Shown: positions 9,021-16,528 of the stretch, piece after piece
How the letters are laid out: each line of letters begins with the position of its first letter
Position numbering within the stretch: the stretch's first letter is position 1
Assembly: GCA_016177735.1 (NCBI GenBank)
Contig: JACOUS010000030.1
Location: 248,001-312,000, forward strand
Source of the DNA: Ignavibacteriales bacterium
GTDB taxonomy: Bacteria; Bacteroidota; Ignavibacteria; Ignavibacteriales; Melioribacteraceae
Direction: 5' to 3'
DNA: 64,000 nucleotides
Translations under genes and position numbers: made by a program
Notes under the pieces: model-generated
The model's database searches: none
What the model was told of the DNA's origin: nothing
The model's input: only the letters and a program-made list of their open reading frames with translations

Positions 9021-9884
9021 ATGAAGGTCTATTTAATTTGGTCAGGTGAATTAAGCAGAGCTATTGCCCAAGCGTTTAAGGACTGGGTTCCAAATGTAAT
9101 AAGTAATGTTGAACTTTTTTTTTCTAAAAGTGATATCAGTGCTGGTACAAATTGGTTTCAAGAAATCTCAAAACAGCTTGAAAGCACCAACTTTGGGGTA
9201 ATTTTTCTTACCAAAGATAGTATTAATGCCCCCTGGATATTTTTTGAAACTGGAGCATTAGCAAAACACATATCCCAAGCTAGCATTTGCACTACTTTAA
9301 TTGATATTCAAACGACTGATATCGTTGGTCCTTTAACTCAATTTCAAGCAATAACCCTGAATAAAGAGGGGATGCTTGCATTAGCTAAATCAATAAATAA
9401 TTCAATAGATATACAACGTCTTCCTGACCGCATGTTATCTGATTTGTTTGAGATGAAGTGGCAAAGCTTTGAAGAAAAAATAAATGCAATTAAAATTTCA
9501 ATAAAAACCGTTACTACATCCCAGGCTTCTTTACCAAAACAGACGGAAAAAGAAGTAGTTGATGAAATACTGCGATTAACGCGTTCCATGAATCAAGCGA
9601 TGAATCAAGTACTGTCATACAAGAAAGAAGAATTACCCAAATCTGATGAACATGTAAAGGCGCAATTTTTAAAAGCTATTTCTACTTTAAAAATCAAAAA
9701 CAGAAAAATGCCATGCAATCTTTCTCTAATTAATGATGAGATACTTAGAGAAGACGAAAACTTTGATGTAAACAAAACAAGTTTTGGTTCTTTTGTTAAA
9801 CTCGCTATTTACTTTGAGGGGAAAGGAGTGATTACATTAGAAAAGCAAAATGATCATTATTACGTAAAATCAATTAATTTATGA
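9021..9884 (+). CDS. TIR-domain protein with putative C-terminal OST-HTH/LOTUS-like domain
   Basis: 287 residues, strong Shine-Dalgarno (AAGGAGGG). Residues 1-150 form a TIR domain: KVYLIWSGE at strand A, FFSKSDISAGTNW, IFLTKDSINAPW, and PWIFFETGALAK, in which Glu76 is at the position of the catalytic glutamate of NAD-cleaving TIR domains. A helical linker (~150-210) follows. Residues ~212-287 read like an OST-HTH/LOTUS winged helix: FLKAISTLKI, then NLSLINDEIL, FDVNKTSFGSFVKL and a final strand HYYVKSINL. LOTUS domains bind RNA, so this may be an RNA-sensing or RNA-targeted NADase. The TIR call is firm; the LOTUS call is inference. The gene is divergent from the HEPN/MNT pair and followed by a small membrane protein. 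Confidence 0.85.
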   Translation: MKVYLIWSGELSRAIAQAFKDWVPNVISNVELFFSKSDISAGTNWFQEISKQLESTNFGVIFLTKDSINAPWIFFETGALAKHISQASICTTLIDIQTTDIVGPLTQFQAITLNKEGMLALAKSINNSIDIQRLPDRMLSDLFEMKWQSFEEKINAIKISIKTVTTSQASLPKQTEKEVVDEILRLTRSMNQAMNQVLSYKKEELPKSDEHVKAQFLKAISTLKIKNRKMPCNLSLINDEILREDENFDVNKTSFGSFVKLAIYFEGKGVITLEKQNDHYYVKSINL

Positions 9885-9952
9885 AAGGCCAAAGCAAAAT
9901 GAGAAAATTTCAAAAATAAAGTTGTCCCTTTTTAATACGAGGTTTTTATAAA

Positions 9953-9994
9953 ATGAAATTCTTAAAAGCTCTATTAACAAGTAAGTGGATATAA
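9953..9994 (+). CDS. Possible 13-codon leader peptide
   Basis: ATG at 9953, preceded by ACGAGG about 10 bp upstream, reads MKFLKALLTSKWI and stops with TAA at 9992-9994, directly abutting the ATG of the next gene. The good ribosome-binding site belongs to this mini-ORF and the membrane-protein ATG has none of its own, so expression of the latter could depend on re-initiation. Its short length makes chance occurrence possible. Confidence 0.3.
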   Translation: MKFLKALLTSKWI

Positions 9995-10291
9995 ATGAAC
10001 GAGACTTACCAGACATTTGGCCAAACACTTAGGATGCCTTTTTTTCTTATTGCTCTCCTATTTTGGACAGTAGATGTGTTCCCTTTTATTTTCTCATTTG
10101 CGTTAATTTGTGCAGTTGGTCAGGTTATTTTATTCCCCTTCTTTTATTTTCTCGCGTTTATATTTAAAGCATTTGTAGGCGAGGGAGTGCCAAGTTTTAA
10201 AAATTACTGGATTGATTATACAGCCCGGTATCTCAGATGGCTTAACTTAGGCTACAAAAGAATTTATGTTTGGTTTATTAGTGGGAAATAA
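9995..10291 (+). CDS. Small two-helix membrane protein of unknown function
   Basis: 98 residues, with two hydrophobic segments at ~14-34 (FFLIALLFWTVDVFPFIFSF) and ~36-62, then a basic amphipathic tail (YLRWLNLGYKRIYVWF). No recognised family. It lies 110 bp downstream of the TIR gene on the same strand and directly after a 13-codon mini-ORF. Small membrane proteins beside TIR genes can be effectors or anchors, but nothing in the sequence proves a link. AT-rich like its neighbours. Confidence 0.55.
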   Translation: MNETYQTFGQTLRMPFFLIALLFWTVDVFPFIFSFALICAVGQVILFPFFYFLAFIFKAFVGEGVPSFKNYWIDYTARYLRWLNLGYKRIYVWFISGK

Positions 10292-10403
10292 TCTTACAAA
10301 AATGTGTCTTGATTTTTGGGGTGCATTACAAAAAAATTAATTCTTGTTAAATAATTCCACTGAAACGAATCTTCAATTAAAAATAAAATTTTAGGAGGCT
10401 GCC

Positions 10404-11213
10404 GTGAAGCTAAAAATATATTTGCTCTTCTTTTTGTTACTCAGTTCATTATCGTATTCACAACAATTTAATTTGCTCTGGGAAAAAAGTATTCACGTAA
10501 ATGGTAGATTGTTTTTATTTGGAGACTTTAATAATGATAAATCATTAGATTTTGCATATACCGCCGAAGACAGTTTAATCATATTTGATAGTAACATGCA
10601 CGAATTATATTCAACTGATAAAGTTCCGTACTTGGATAGATATCTAAGTCCTATTGATATTACTGGTGATGGATATGCGGAAGTTTTTGCTAGTGTACAT
10701 GGTGGAGGCGGTATTGAAAAAATTGGGATTTATGATCTTATTCAAAAGGAATTTGTTTTTGAATACATTAATAAATTTGTTGGTTCCAGCAGTTGTTATT
10801 TCAGTTTAGTGGAGGATATAAATGGTGATGGTTTTATAGACATTATTATATCAAATGCTGACAGTAAAAATAATTATGATCCTGATATTACCTTATTTTT
10901 TTCAACTGATGTGCCGTTTACTAAAGTAAATAATGATTCAAATGTTCAGAATAGTTTCAAATTGAACCAAAACTATCCTAATCCATTCAATCCTTCTACA
11001 ACTATTCAATTTTCTGTTCCCAAAACGGAATCAGTGACTCTTGATGTTTATGATATACTTGGAAGAAATGTAACAAACCTTGTTAATGAAGGAAAAACTT
11101 CCGGCAATTATAAAGTAGAATTTAACGGGAGTAATCTTTCAAGCGGTGTCTACTTTTATCGATTGCAAGCCGGCAATTATTCAGATACAAAAAAATTTCT
11201 TCTCTTAAAGTAA
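10404..11213 (+). CDS. Secreted FG-GAP-like protein with T9SS type A sorting domain
   Basis: 269 residues starting at GTG 10404 behind TAGGAGGCTG. A signal peptide (KIYLLFFLLLSSLSYS) leads to a short propeller-like region with acidic loops (DFNNDKSLDF, DITGDGYAE, DINGDGFID), i.e. only a few FG-GAP-like repeats, fewer than a full seven-blade propeller. The last ~80 residues are a type IX sorting domain: NQNYPNPFNPSTTIQFSVP, YDILGRNV, SSGVYFYRLQAG and a basic end KKFLLLK. The protein is thus exported by Sec, then across the outer membrane by T9SS and probably attached at the surface. The short propeller suggests an internally truncated or minimal member. It stands alone, followed by a hairpin. 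Confidence 0.85.
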   Translation: MKLKIYLLFFLLLSSLSYSQQFNLLWEKSIHVNGRLFLFGDFNNDKSLDFAYTAEDSLIIFDSNMHELYSTDKVPYLDRYLSPIDITGDGYAEVFASVHGGGGIEKIGIYDLIQKEFVFEYINKFVGSSSCYFSLVEDINGDGFIDIIISNADSKNNYDPDITLFFSTDVPFTKVNNDSNVQNSFKLNQNYPNPFNPSTTIQFSVPKTESVTLDVYDILGRNVTNLVNEGKTSGNYKVEFNGSNLSSGVYFYRLQAGNYSDTKKFLLLK

Positions 11214-11235
11214 TTTTAGATTAGCTTTAAAATGG

Positions 11236-11271
11236 GAAAGCGGTCGCTGTATTTACTATATGACCGCTTTC
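11236..11271 (+). terminator. Hairpin after T9SS cargo gene
   Basis: GAAAGCGGTC (11236-11245) and GACCGCTTTC (11262-11271) form a perfect 10 bp stem with a 16-nt loop, 20 bp after the stop codon. No T-run follows, so it is a weak intrinsic terminator or an mRNA-stabilising hairpin. Confidence 0.5.
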
Positions 11272-11358
11272 TCAAGAGGGGTTATGTGAGTATAAGGGAA
11301 ACTTTTATTTTAATAAACGATTAAAAATGAATCCTCGTTCAATAAAGAGATAAAAAAA

Positions 11359-11949
11359 TTATACTTTCCTAATCCCGTTCTTTGTTAAGTATTTTATGTT
11401 CTGCCTGATTTTGTTCAGCGTCAAAGATTTCGGGTTGCTTGCCCAATGGTGCAGAAGATTTCTAATTGCACCGAAGATGTAATAGCGAAATATTTTTACA
11501 TCGAGGGCACTGCTGAACTCACCTTTCTCAATTCCTTCTTTTACAACTTTTTCGCCTTCGTCCAAAAATTTTTCGTAGTAATCAATAAAGTCATCTTGCC
11601 TTGTTCTTGCATGATTGTTCTGTTCATTCACAAACACTATTGCCAGTGAAGGGTTTTCTGTGAATACATCAAAGATTAGATCGATGATTCCATCAATTTT
11701 TTCAGATGCAGAAAGTGCTTTGTTGGAAGAGAGAAGTTTCAACTCGCCTAACATATTTTCCCACAGATCCTTAAATATTTTTATCAACAAATCATCTTTG
11801 TTTTTGAAATAGACATAAACGCTTCCGGTTGCAACCGATGCTTTTTCGGCAATCTTGGAAATTTTTGCTTTGTGAAAACCGTCTTCGGCAAAAACTTTTA
11901 CAGCCGCTTCAAGAATATCTTTCTCTTTATTTCCTTCTTTTATTCTCAT
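11359..11949 (-). CDS. TetR-family transcriptional regulator
   Basis: 196 residues. N-terminal helix-turn-helix: ILEAAVKVFAEDGFHKAKISKIAEKASVATGSVYVYFKNKDDLL (residues ~13-56, shown here in part as AEKASVATGSVYVYFKNK) is the classic TetR domain. The C-terminal ~130 residues are the helical ligand/dimer domain and resemble the fatty-acid-type regulators (FadR/YsiA-like), which is only a suggestion. A 14 bp palindrome right upstream fits an autoregulatory operator. The gene is on the same strand as, and downstream of, nfnAB, but 150 bp apart with its own promoter, so it is probably separately transcribed. Confidence 0.9.
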   Translation of the reverse strand: MRIKEGNKEKDILEAAVKVFAEDGFHKAKISKIAEKASVATGSVYVYFKNKDDLLIKIFKDLWENMLGELKLLSSNKALSASEKIDGIIDLIFDVFTENPSLAIVFVNEQNNHARTRQDDFIDYYEKFLDEGEKVVKEGIEKGEFSSALDVKIFRYYIFGAIRNLLHHWASNPKSLTLNKIRQNIKYLTKNGIRKV

Positions 11950-11962
11950 GCAGAGTGATTAC

Positions 11963-12006
11963 TGAATCGTGATTCAAAAATAAAATAAATGATATAACAT
12001 TGTCAA
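11963..12006 (-). promoter_or_regulatory. Promoter and palindromic operator of the TetR gene
   Basis: TGAATC-GT-GATTCA (11963-11976) is a perfect inverted repeat 13 bp before the TetR start. On the minus strand it directly follows a -35 TTGACA (12006-12001) and a weak -10 TTATTT (11983-11978) with 17 bp spacing, so a bound repressor would cover the transcription start. TGAAT-type palindromes are used by TetR-family fatty-acid regulators. Confidence 0.55.
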
Positions 12007-12070
12007 CAAATCAGCGGTTAATAAATTTTTGACAAAGCAATGATGAGGTGAAAAAAATGATAAACAAAAG

Positions 12071-12094
12071 AGAGACGGGATGTATCCCGTCTCT
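12071..12094. repeat. Dispersed palindrome of the GAGACG/CGTCTC type
   Basis: AGAGACGGGAT-GT-ATCCCGTCTCT forms a perfect 11 bp stem with a 2-nt loop and is followed by AC. It lies between the TetR promoter and the 3' end of nfnB. Related palindromes lie at 22290-22347, and a palindrome of the same style is in the transposase remnant at 34470. It could also work as a terminator for nfnB, though no T-run is present. Confidence 0.7.
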
Positions 12095-12102
12095 ACGAAG
12101 AA

Positions 12103-13623
12103 TCAATTCACGGTAACTTTTTCTTTTTCAAATTCTTCGACGAGCATTTTGTTTATTGCAGCGGCGGCGCGTCTGCCTTCACCCATGGCAAGAATTACTG
12201 TTGCGGCGCCGAGCACAATATCTCCGCCGGCAAAAATTTTATCAACGGATGTCTTCTGATTTTCATCTACTAAAATATTTCCCCACTTATTCACATTAAT
12301 TTCCGGAGTTGTTTGGCTGATCAACGGGTTACTACTGTTGCCGATTGCAACTATCACCGTGTCAACTTCCAAAATAAATTCGCTATTGGGGATAACAACG
12401 GGTCTGCGTCTGCCCGAACTATCCGGTTCGCCGAGTTCGTAACGCAAACATTCCATTGAATTAACGCGTCCTTTTTCATCGCCCAAAATTCTTTTTGCAT
12501 TTTGCAGAAAATAAAATTCAATCCCTTCTTCTTTTGCGTGTTCAACTTCTTCTTTGCGCGCCGGCATTTCTACCTCGGTCCTTCTGTAAACAACATAAAC
12601 ATTTTCGGCACCGAGACGTTTTGCCATTCGAGCCGAATCCATTGCAACATTACCTCCGCCGAGTACAGCAACATTTTTAGAAGGATAAATCGGTGTGTCT
12701 GCTTTTCCTTTTTCGAAAGCGCGCATAAGATTTGTACGTGTTAAATATTCATTGGCGGAAAAAACACCGACGAGATTTTCACCTTCTATATTCATGAATA
12801 GAGGAAGCCCGGCACCGGTACCGATAAATATTGCATCATATCCGTCTTTATCCATCAAGTCGATCAGCTTTCTTGTTTTGCCAACCACAAAATTTGTTTT
12901 GAACTCAACACCCATTGCAGAGAGCGTTTCAATTTCTCTATCAATAATATTATTCGGTAATCTGAATTCAGGGATACCATAACGAAGCACACCGCCGAGT
13001 TTATGAAATGCTTCGAACACCGTTACATGATGTCCTTCTCTTCGGCAGTCTGCGGCAACAACTAACCCAGCCGGACCACTGCCAACGACAGCAACTTTTT
13101 TCCCGGTTCCAGGTTTTATTTCCGGCACAGAAATTTTGCCGGTTGATCTTTCCCAATCGGCAATGAATCTTTCAAGTCTGCCAATTGCCACTGCTTTATC
13201 AATATCTTTTAACGCTTTGCCAACAGTACAATTTTGCTGGCATTGAACTTCTTGCGGACAAACTCTTCCGCAAATTGCCGGAAGGAGAGAAGCTTCTTTA
13301 ATTACGGAGGCGGCATTTTCAAAATCTTCATGCGCAACGTGATCGATAAATCTTGGTATATCAATTTTAACCGGACAGTCTTCAACACAATTTTTCTTTA
13401 CACACTGTAAGCATCTCATCGCTTCGATTCTTGCTTGTTCGAGTGTGTAACCGAGTGCAACTTCATCGAGATTGCGAATTCTTTCATGCGGATTTTGAGA
13501 CGGCATTTCTTGCGGCGGAATGTGTGTCCGTTCTTTCGGTTTCATGTCGTCGATTCTGGAAATGTATTCAACAATAAGTTGTTTTGCTTCTTCGGATAAT
13601 TGTTCGGCAGTTTTGGAAATCAT
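12103..13623 (-). CDS. nfnB: NfnB-type / glutamate synthase small subunit-like FAD oxidoreductase
   Basis: 506 residues from ATG 13623, which overlaps the nfnA stop as ATGA; an upstream in-frame start at 13665 would lie inside nfnA. N-terminal cysteine-rich iron-sulfur domain: CLQCVKKNCVEDCPV and CGRVCPQEVQCQQNC (residues ~70-135). Two dinucleotide folds follow: VAVVGSGPAGLVVAADC (~176) for FAD and NVAVLGGGNVAMDSARMA (~315) for NADPH, then GGDIVLGAATVI near the C-terminus. With the adjacent NfnA this is best explained as the electron-bifurcating ferredoxin:NADP oxidoreductase, coupling NADPH to NADH and ferredoxin. Homologues called GltD or SudA share the fold, but no large glutamate synthase subunit is adjacent. 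Confidence 0.85.
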   Translation of the reverse strand: MISKTAEQLSEEAKQLIVEYISRIDDMKPKERTHIPPQEMPSQNPHERIRNLDEVALGYTLEQARIEAMRCLQCVKKNCVEDCPVKIDIPRFIDHVAHEDFENAASVIKEASLLPAICGRVCPQEVQCQQNCTVGKALKDIDKAVAIGRLERFIADWERSTGKISVPEIKPGTGKKVAVVGSGPAGLVVAADCRREGHHVTVFEAFHKLGGVLRYGIPEFRLPNNIIDREIETLSAMGVEFKTNFVVGKTRKLIDLMDKDGYDAIFIGTGAGLPLFMNIEGENLVGVFSANEYLTRTNLMRAFEKGKADTPIYPSKNVAVLGGGNVAMDSARMAKRLGAENVYVVYRRTEVEMPARKEEVEHAKEEGIEFYFLQNAKRILGDEKGRVNSMECLRYELGEPDSSGRRRPVVIPNSEFILEVDTVIVAIGNSSNPLISQTTPEINVNKWGNILVDENQKTSVDKIFAGGDIVLGAATVILAMGEGRRAAAAINKMLVEEFEKEKVTVN

Positions 13624-14474
13624 CGCACAGCCTCCTTCTGTTGAATTTGTTGTTCGAGGTAGCATTGATGCATCGTTCTTTCAAATTCTTTGTAGGAATT
13701 GAGGCGCGAGATCATGTTATCAAAATTAACTTTGTGTCCGTCGAATTCAGGACCGTCAACGCAGACAAATTTAACTTCGTTGCCAACGTTTACTCTGCAT
13801 CCGCCGCACATTCCGGTGCCGTCAACCATAATTGTGTTTAACGAAACTTGCGTAAACACTTCGTACGGTCTCGTCGTTTCCGAACAGAATTTCATCATGA
13901 TAGGAGGACCAATTGCAATTACCATATTTGGTTTCGGACTTCGTTCGCAAATTTCTTTTAGCGGTTCGGTAACAAGAGCTTTTCTTCCGTACGAGCCGTC
14001 ATCGGTGCATAAAATAAATTCATCTGCAATCGCTTTCATTTTGTCTTCAAGAATAATTAATTCTTTTGTGCGTGCGCCGATAATCGTAATAACATTATTG
14101 CCGGCTTTCTTCAAAGCTTGTGCAATCGGGTGAAGCGGTGCAACACCAATTCCGCCGCCAACGCAAACAACAGTTCCAAAATTTTCGATATGAGTTGGTT
14201 TGCCGAGCGGTCCAACAAGCGCCGGTATTTCTTCCCCTTCTTTTAGTAACGATAATGTTAATGTGCTTTTACCAACCACCTGAAAAATTATCGTGATCGA
14301 ACCTTCGCTTAAATCTGCATCTGCAATTGTAAGAGGAATCCTTTCTCCGTAATCTTCATCTACTTGAAGAATGATAAATTGTCCGGCAGATCTTTCTTCC
14401 GCAATCAGCGGAGCGTGCAGCTTCATAAGAAAAACATCTTTCGATAACTGCTGTCTGAATAATATTTTGCTCAT
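13620..14474 (-). CDS. nfnA: NfnA-type FAD/[2Fe-2S] NAD-binding subunit
   Basis: 284 residues of the ferredoxin-NADP reductase/dihydroorotate dehydrogenase electron-transfer family. FAD region: ERIPLTIAD (residues ~55-63); NAD region: VCVGGGIGVAPLHPIAQALK (~107-126); C-terminal [2Fe-2S] site: GTGMCGGCRVNVG followed by FVCVDGPEFDGH. Length and order match NfnA/SudB. The stop codon overlaps the nfnB start by ATGA, so the subunits are translationally coupled. The start has a good Shine-Dalgarno (CGAGGAGA). The complex would be cytoplasmic and exchange electrons among NADH, NADPH and ferredoxin. It is divergent from pntAA across a long imperfect palindrome. Confidence 0.85.
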   Translation of the reverse strand: MSKILFRQQLSKDVFLMKLHAPLIAEERSAGQFIILQVDEDYGERIPLTIADADLSEGSITIIFQVVGKSTLTLSLLKEGEEIPALVGPLGKPTHIENFGTVVCVGGGIGVAPLHPIAQALKKAGNNVITIIGARTKELIILEDKMKAIADEFILCTDDGSYGRKALVTEPLKEICERSPKPNMVIAIGPPIMMKFCSETTRPYEVFTQVSLNTIMVDGTGMCGGCRVNVGNEVKFVCVDGPEFDGHKVNFDNMISRLNSYKEFERTMHQCYLEQQIQQKEAVR

Positions 14475-14512
14475 TTAATCTCCTCGTAATGGGCGAGAAA
14501 TTTACAACCACA

Positions 14513-14671
14513 GCTGTCCCAAACTTTATTGACATGATTAAAACTCTTGTAAGGACGACTATATTATCAAAAAAATTATATGTTTTACAAATAACACCAA
14601 CATAATTTTTTGTCGTCACAACAAGTTATTACTTGCTTTAATCAGATTGTCAAAGAAAAGTTTGGGGCAGC
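14513..14671. repeat. 159 bp imperfect palindrome, MITE-like, in the 378 bp nfnA/pntAA gap
   Basis: Ends GCTGTCCCAAACTTT (14513-14527) and AAAGTTTGGGGCAGC (14657-14671) match as inverted repeats at 14 of 15 positions. Pairing continues inward: TTGACA/TGTCAA, TGATTAAA (14535-14542)/TTTAATCA (14637-14644), CTTGT/ACAAG, GACGAC (14554-14559)/GTCGTC (14612-14617). A single end of the same type is seen at 42116-42130. It has no coding capacity and fits a miniature inverted-repeat element, though a bidirectional regulatory structure is possible. The rest of the gap is AT-rich and shows nothing else clear. Confidence 0.6.
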
Positions 14672-14852
14672 CATATAATTAACGACACAAAAATATGGAG
14701 TTTTCTATCTCATAAAAAAGAAAAATATCTTTTCACTGCTTTGTAAAAATTTCAGGGATTGATTTGGAAAAATGTTGATGATATAAATTTGGCTCGCTGA
14801 AACCTAATTGCTAAATTGTGCTGAAAAAAAATTTTAAAAAGGAGAATGTGTC

Positions 14853-15998
14853 GTGATTATAGCGGTACCGAAAGAAATTATGCCCGGAGAAAATAGAACG
14901 GCTGTTGTGCCCGATGTTGCTGCGAAGTTGATCAAAAAAGGTTTTGAAGTTCATGTTGAAAAAGATGCCGGCATCAACGCCGGATTTACGAATGAAAGAT
15001 ATGAACAAGCCGGTGCAAAATTATTTTCCGATCTTCATCAATTATATTCTTCTGCAGATATTGTTTTGAAAGTGCAAAGACCAACCGAGCACCCGGATTT
15101 TAAAAAGAATGAACTTGATTTGATGAAAAAGGGAACACTGCTGATAACATTTTTGTATTCGCTCCATTATCCCGAAACAGCGAAGAGAGCCGCAGAAGCC
15201 GGAGTCGATGTAATTTCTATGGACGCACTGCCGCGAACAACTTTAGCACAAAGAATGGATGCGTTAAGTTCGCAAGCAAATTTAGCCGGTTACAAAAGTG
15301 TGATACTTTCTGCAAATTATCTCCGCAAAATTTTCCCGATGATGATGACGGCTGCCGGAACAATTTCTCCGGCAAAAGTTGTGATTATGGGAGCCGGTGT
15401 TGCCGGTCTTTCCGCACTCGGAACAGCAAAACGGCTCGGTGCTGTTGTTGAAGTTTCGGATGTGCGTCCTCAAGTAAAAGAAGAAGTCCAAAGTCTTGGC
15501 GGAAAATTTATTGAAGTTCCTACCGATGCATCTATGCAGGATTCCGGCGGATATGCAAAAGAACAATCGGAAGAATTTTTGAAGAAACAGAAAGAACTGA
15601 TATTCAAACATATTACCGAAGCAGATATTGTAATAACTACCGCGCTCGTGCCCGGTAAAAAAGCGCCGCTGCTTGTTACCGAAGAGATGGTAAAAAAAAT
15701 GAGACCCGGTTCTGTTGTGCTCGATATGGCGGTTGAGTTCGGCGGCAACTGCGAAGTAAGCGAAAAGGGAAAAACAGTTTCAAAGTATGATGTAACAATT
15801 ATCGGTGAGCCGAATCTTCCATCGCTTGTGCCGTATCATGCAAGCGAAATGTATTCTAAAAATTTGCAAAACTTGATCGAATATTTTTCCAAAGACGGAA
15901 AATTTGTTCACAACATGGAAGATGAAATTCTCAAGGGAGCTACTATTGTTAAAGACGGACAGATTCTTCACGAGAGAACGAAGGAGTCACTCAAGTAA
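14853..15998 (+). CDS. pntAA: NAD(P) transhydrogenase subunit alpha, NAD(H)-binding part
   Basis: 381 residues, GTG start behind AAAGGAG. It is the soluble dI component of proton-translocating transhydrogenase. Visible: AlaDH/PNT N-terminal IIAVPKEIMPGENRTAVVP, the RMDALSSQANLAGYK loop (~129-143) used in NAD binding, the Rossmann motif VVIMGAGVAGLSALGTAKRLGA (~171-192, written here as two parts VVIMGAGVAG and LSALGTAKRL), and VTIIGEPNLPS. Followed by the two membrane subunit genes, giving the three-polypeptide architecture. The complex transfers hydride from NADH to NADP+ using the proton gradient. The gap of 238 bp before pntAB is larger than usual for an operon and carries a small repeat. 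Confidence 0.95.
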   Translation: MIIAVPKEIMPGENRTAVVPDVAAKLIKKGFEVHVEKDAGINAGFTNERYEQAGAKLFSDLHQLYSSADIVLKVQRPTEHPDFKKNELDLMKKGTLLITFLYSLHYPETAKRAAEAGVDVISMDALPRTTLAQRMDALSSQANLAGYKSVILSANYLRKIFPMMMTAAGTISPAKVVIMGAGVAGLSALGTAKRLGAVVEVSDVRPQVKEEVQSLGGKFIEVPTDASMQDSGGYAKEQSEEFLKKQKELIFKHITEADIVITTALVPGKKAPLLVTEEMVKKMRPGSVVLDMAVEFGGNCEVSEKGKTVSKYDVTIIGEPNLPSLVPYHASEMYSKNLQNLIEYFSKDGKFVHNMEDEILKGATIVKDGQILHERTKESLK

Positions 15999-16022
15999 AG
16001 CAGATACTGGCTAATCTAAAAT

Positions 16023-16059
16023 ACGAAGTACGATCCGCCGTAGGCGGAACGAAGTACGA
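16023..16059. repeat. 15 bp palindrome flanked by 11 bp direct repeats
   Basis: TCCGCCGTAGGCGGA (16034-16048) abuts ACGAAGTACGA on both sides (16023-16033 and 16049-16059) with no bases between. The layout resembles insertion of a tiny palindrome with target duplication, or slippage. It sits in the 238 bp gap between pntAA and pntAB; the remainder of that gap shows no gene or clear site. Confidence 0.6.
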
Positions 16060-16236
16060 ATTAAAAATGCATGGACACATGATTGCTTAAAAGCATGGTT
16101 TAATTTAGTGTTATACTTTAACAAGTATCAAGCATCTAGTATCCCGTAGCTGATTTATGACAAAAGTACGAGAGAGCAAGAATGAAAAGAAAAACTAATA
16201 ACAAAATGAATAAATATTTTTAGCGAGGAGAAAAAA

Positions 16237-16521
16237 ATGGAAGGTGTCGGATTCATAATGTTGATTTATGTTTTCATGCTGGCGGTGTTTGTGGGGTTTG
16301 AATTGATCAGCAAAGTACCGCCGATACTGCACACGCCTTTGATGTCCGGTTCGAATGCAATTTCGGGAATTACAATTGTCGGATCATTAATTGCTGCCGG
16401 TGCAGAAGAATTTACAATAAGCACAATACTTGGAACAATTGCGGTAGCGTTTGCGATGATTAATGTTGTGGGCGGTTATCTCGTTACCGATAGAATGTTA
16501 AAAATGTTTAAGAAAAAGTGA
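16237..16521 (+). CDS. pntAB: NAD(P) transhydrogenase subunit alpha, membrane part
   Basis: 94 residues with three membrane helices (residues ~6-24, ~36-55, ~62-82), typical of the separate dII alpha piece. The motif PPILHTPLMSGSNAISGITIVG is split by function: HTPLMSG.NAISG is highly conserved in all transhydrogenases. The start has AGCGAGGAGA upstream. pntB begins 7 bp after the stop, so the two are co-translated. Forms the proton channel together with PntB. Confidence 0.95.
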   Translation: MEGVGFIMLIYVFMLAVFVGFELISKVPPILHTPLMSGSNAISGITIVGSLIAAGAEEFTISTILGTIAVAFAMINVVGGYLVTDRMLKMFKKK

Positions 16522-16528
16522 GCGAGCC

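Noticed and set aside
12495-12982. Plus-strand frames within nfnB
   Set aside because: Shadow frames of a clear two-Rossmann oxidoreductase on the minus strand.
12103-13623. Glutamate synthase small subunit GltD
   Set aside because: Not excluded by fold, but the overlapping NfnA partner and absence of a large GltB gene favour Nfn.
14853-15998. Possible second alanine dehydrogenase
   Set aside because: Same superfamily, but the RMDALSSQANLAGYK loop and following pntAB and pntB genes identify transhydrogenase alpha.
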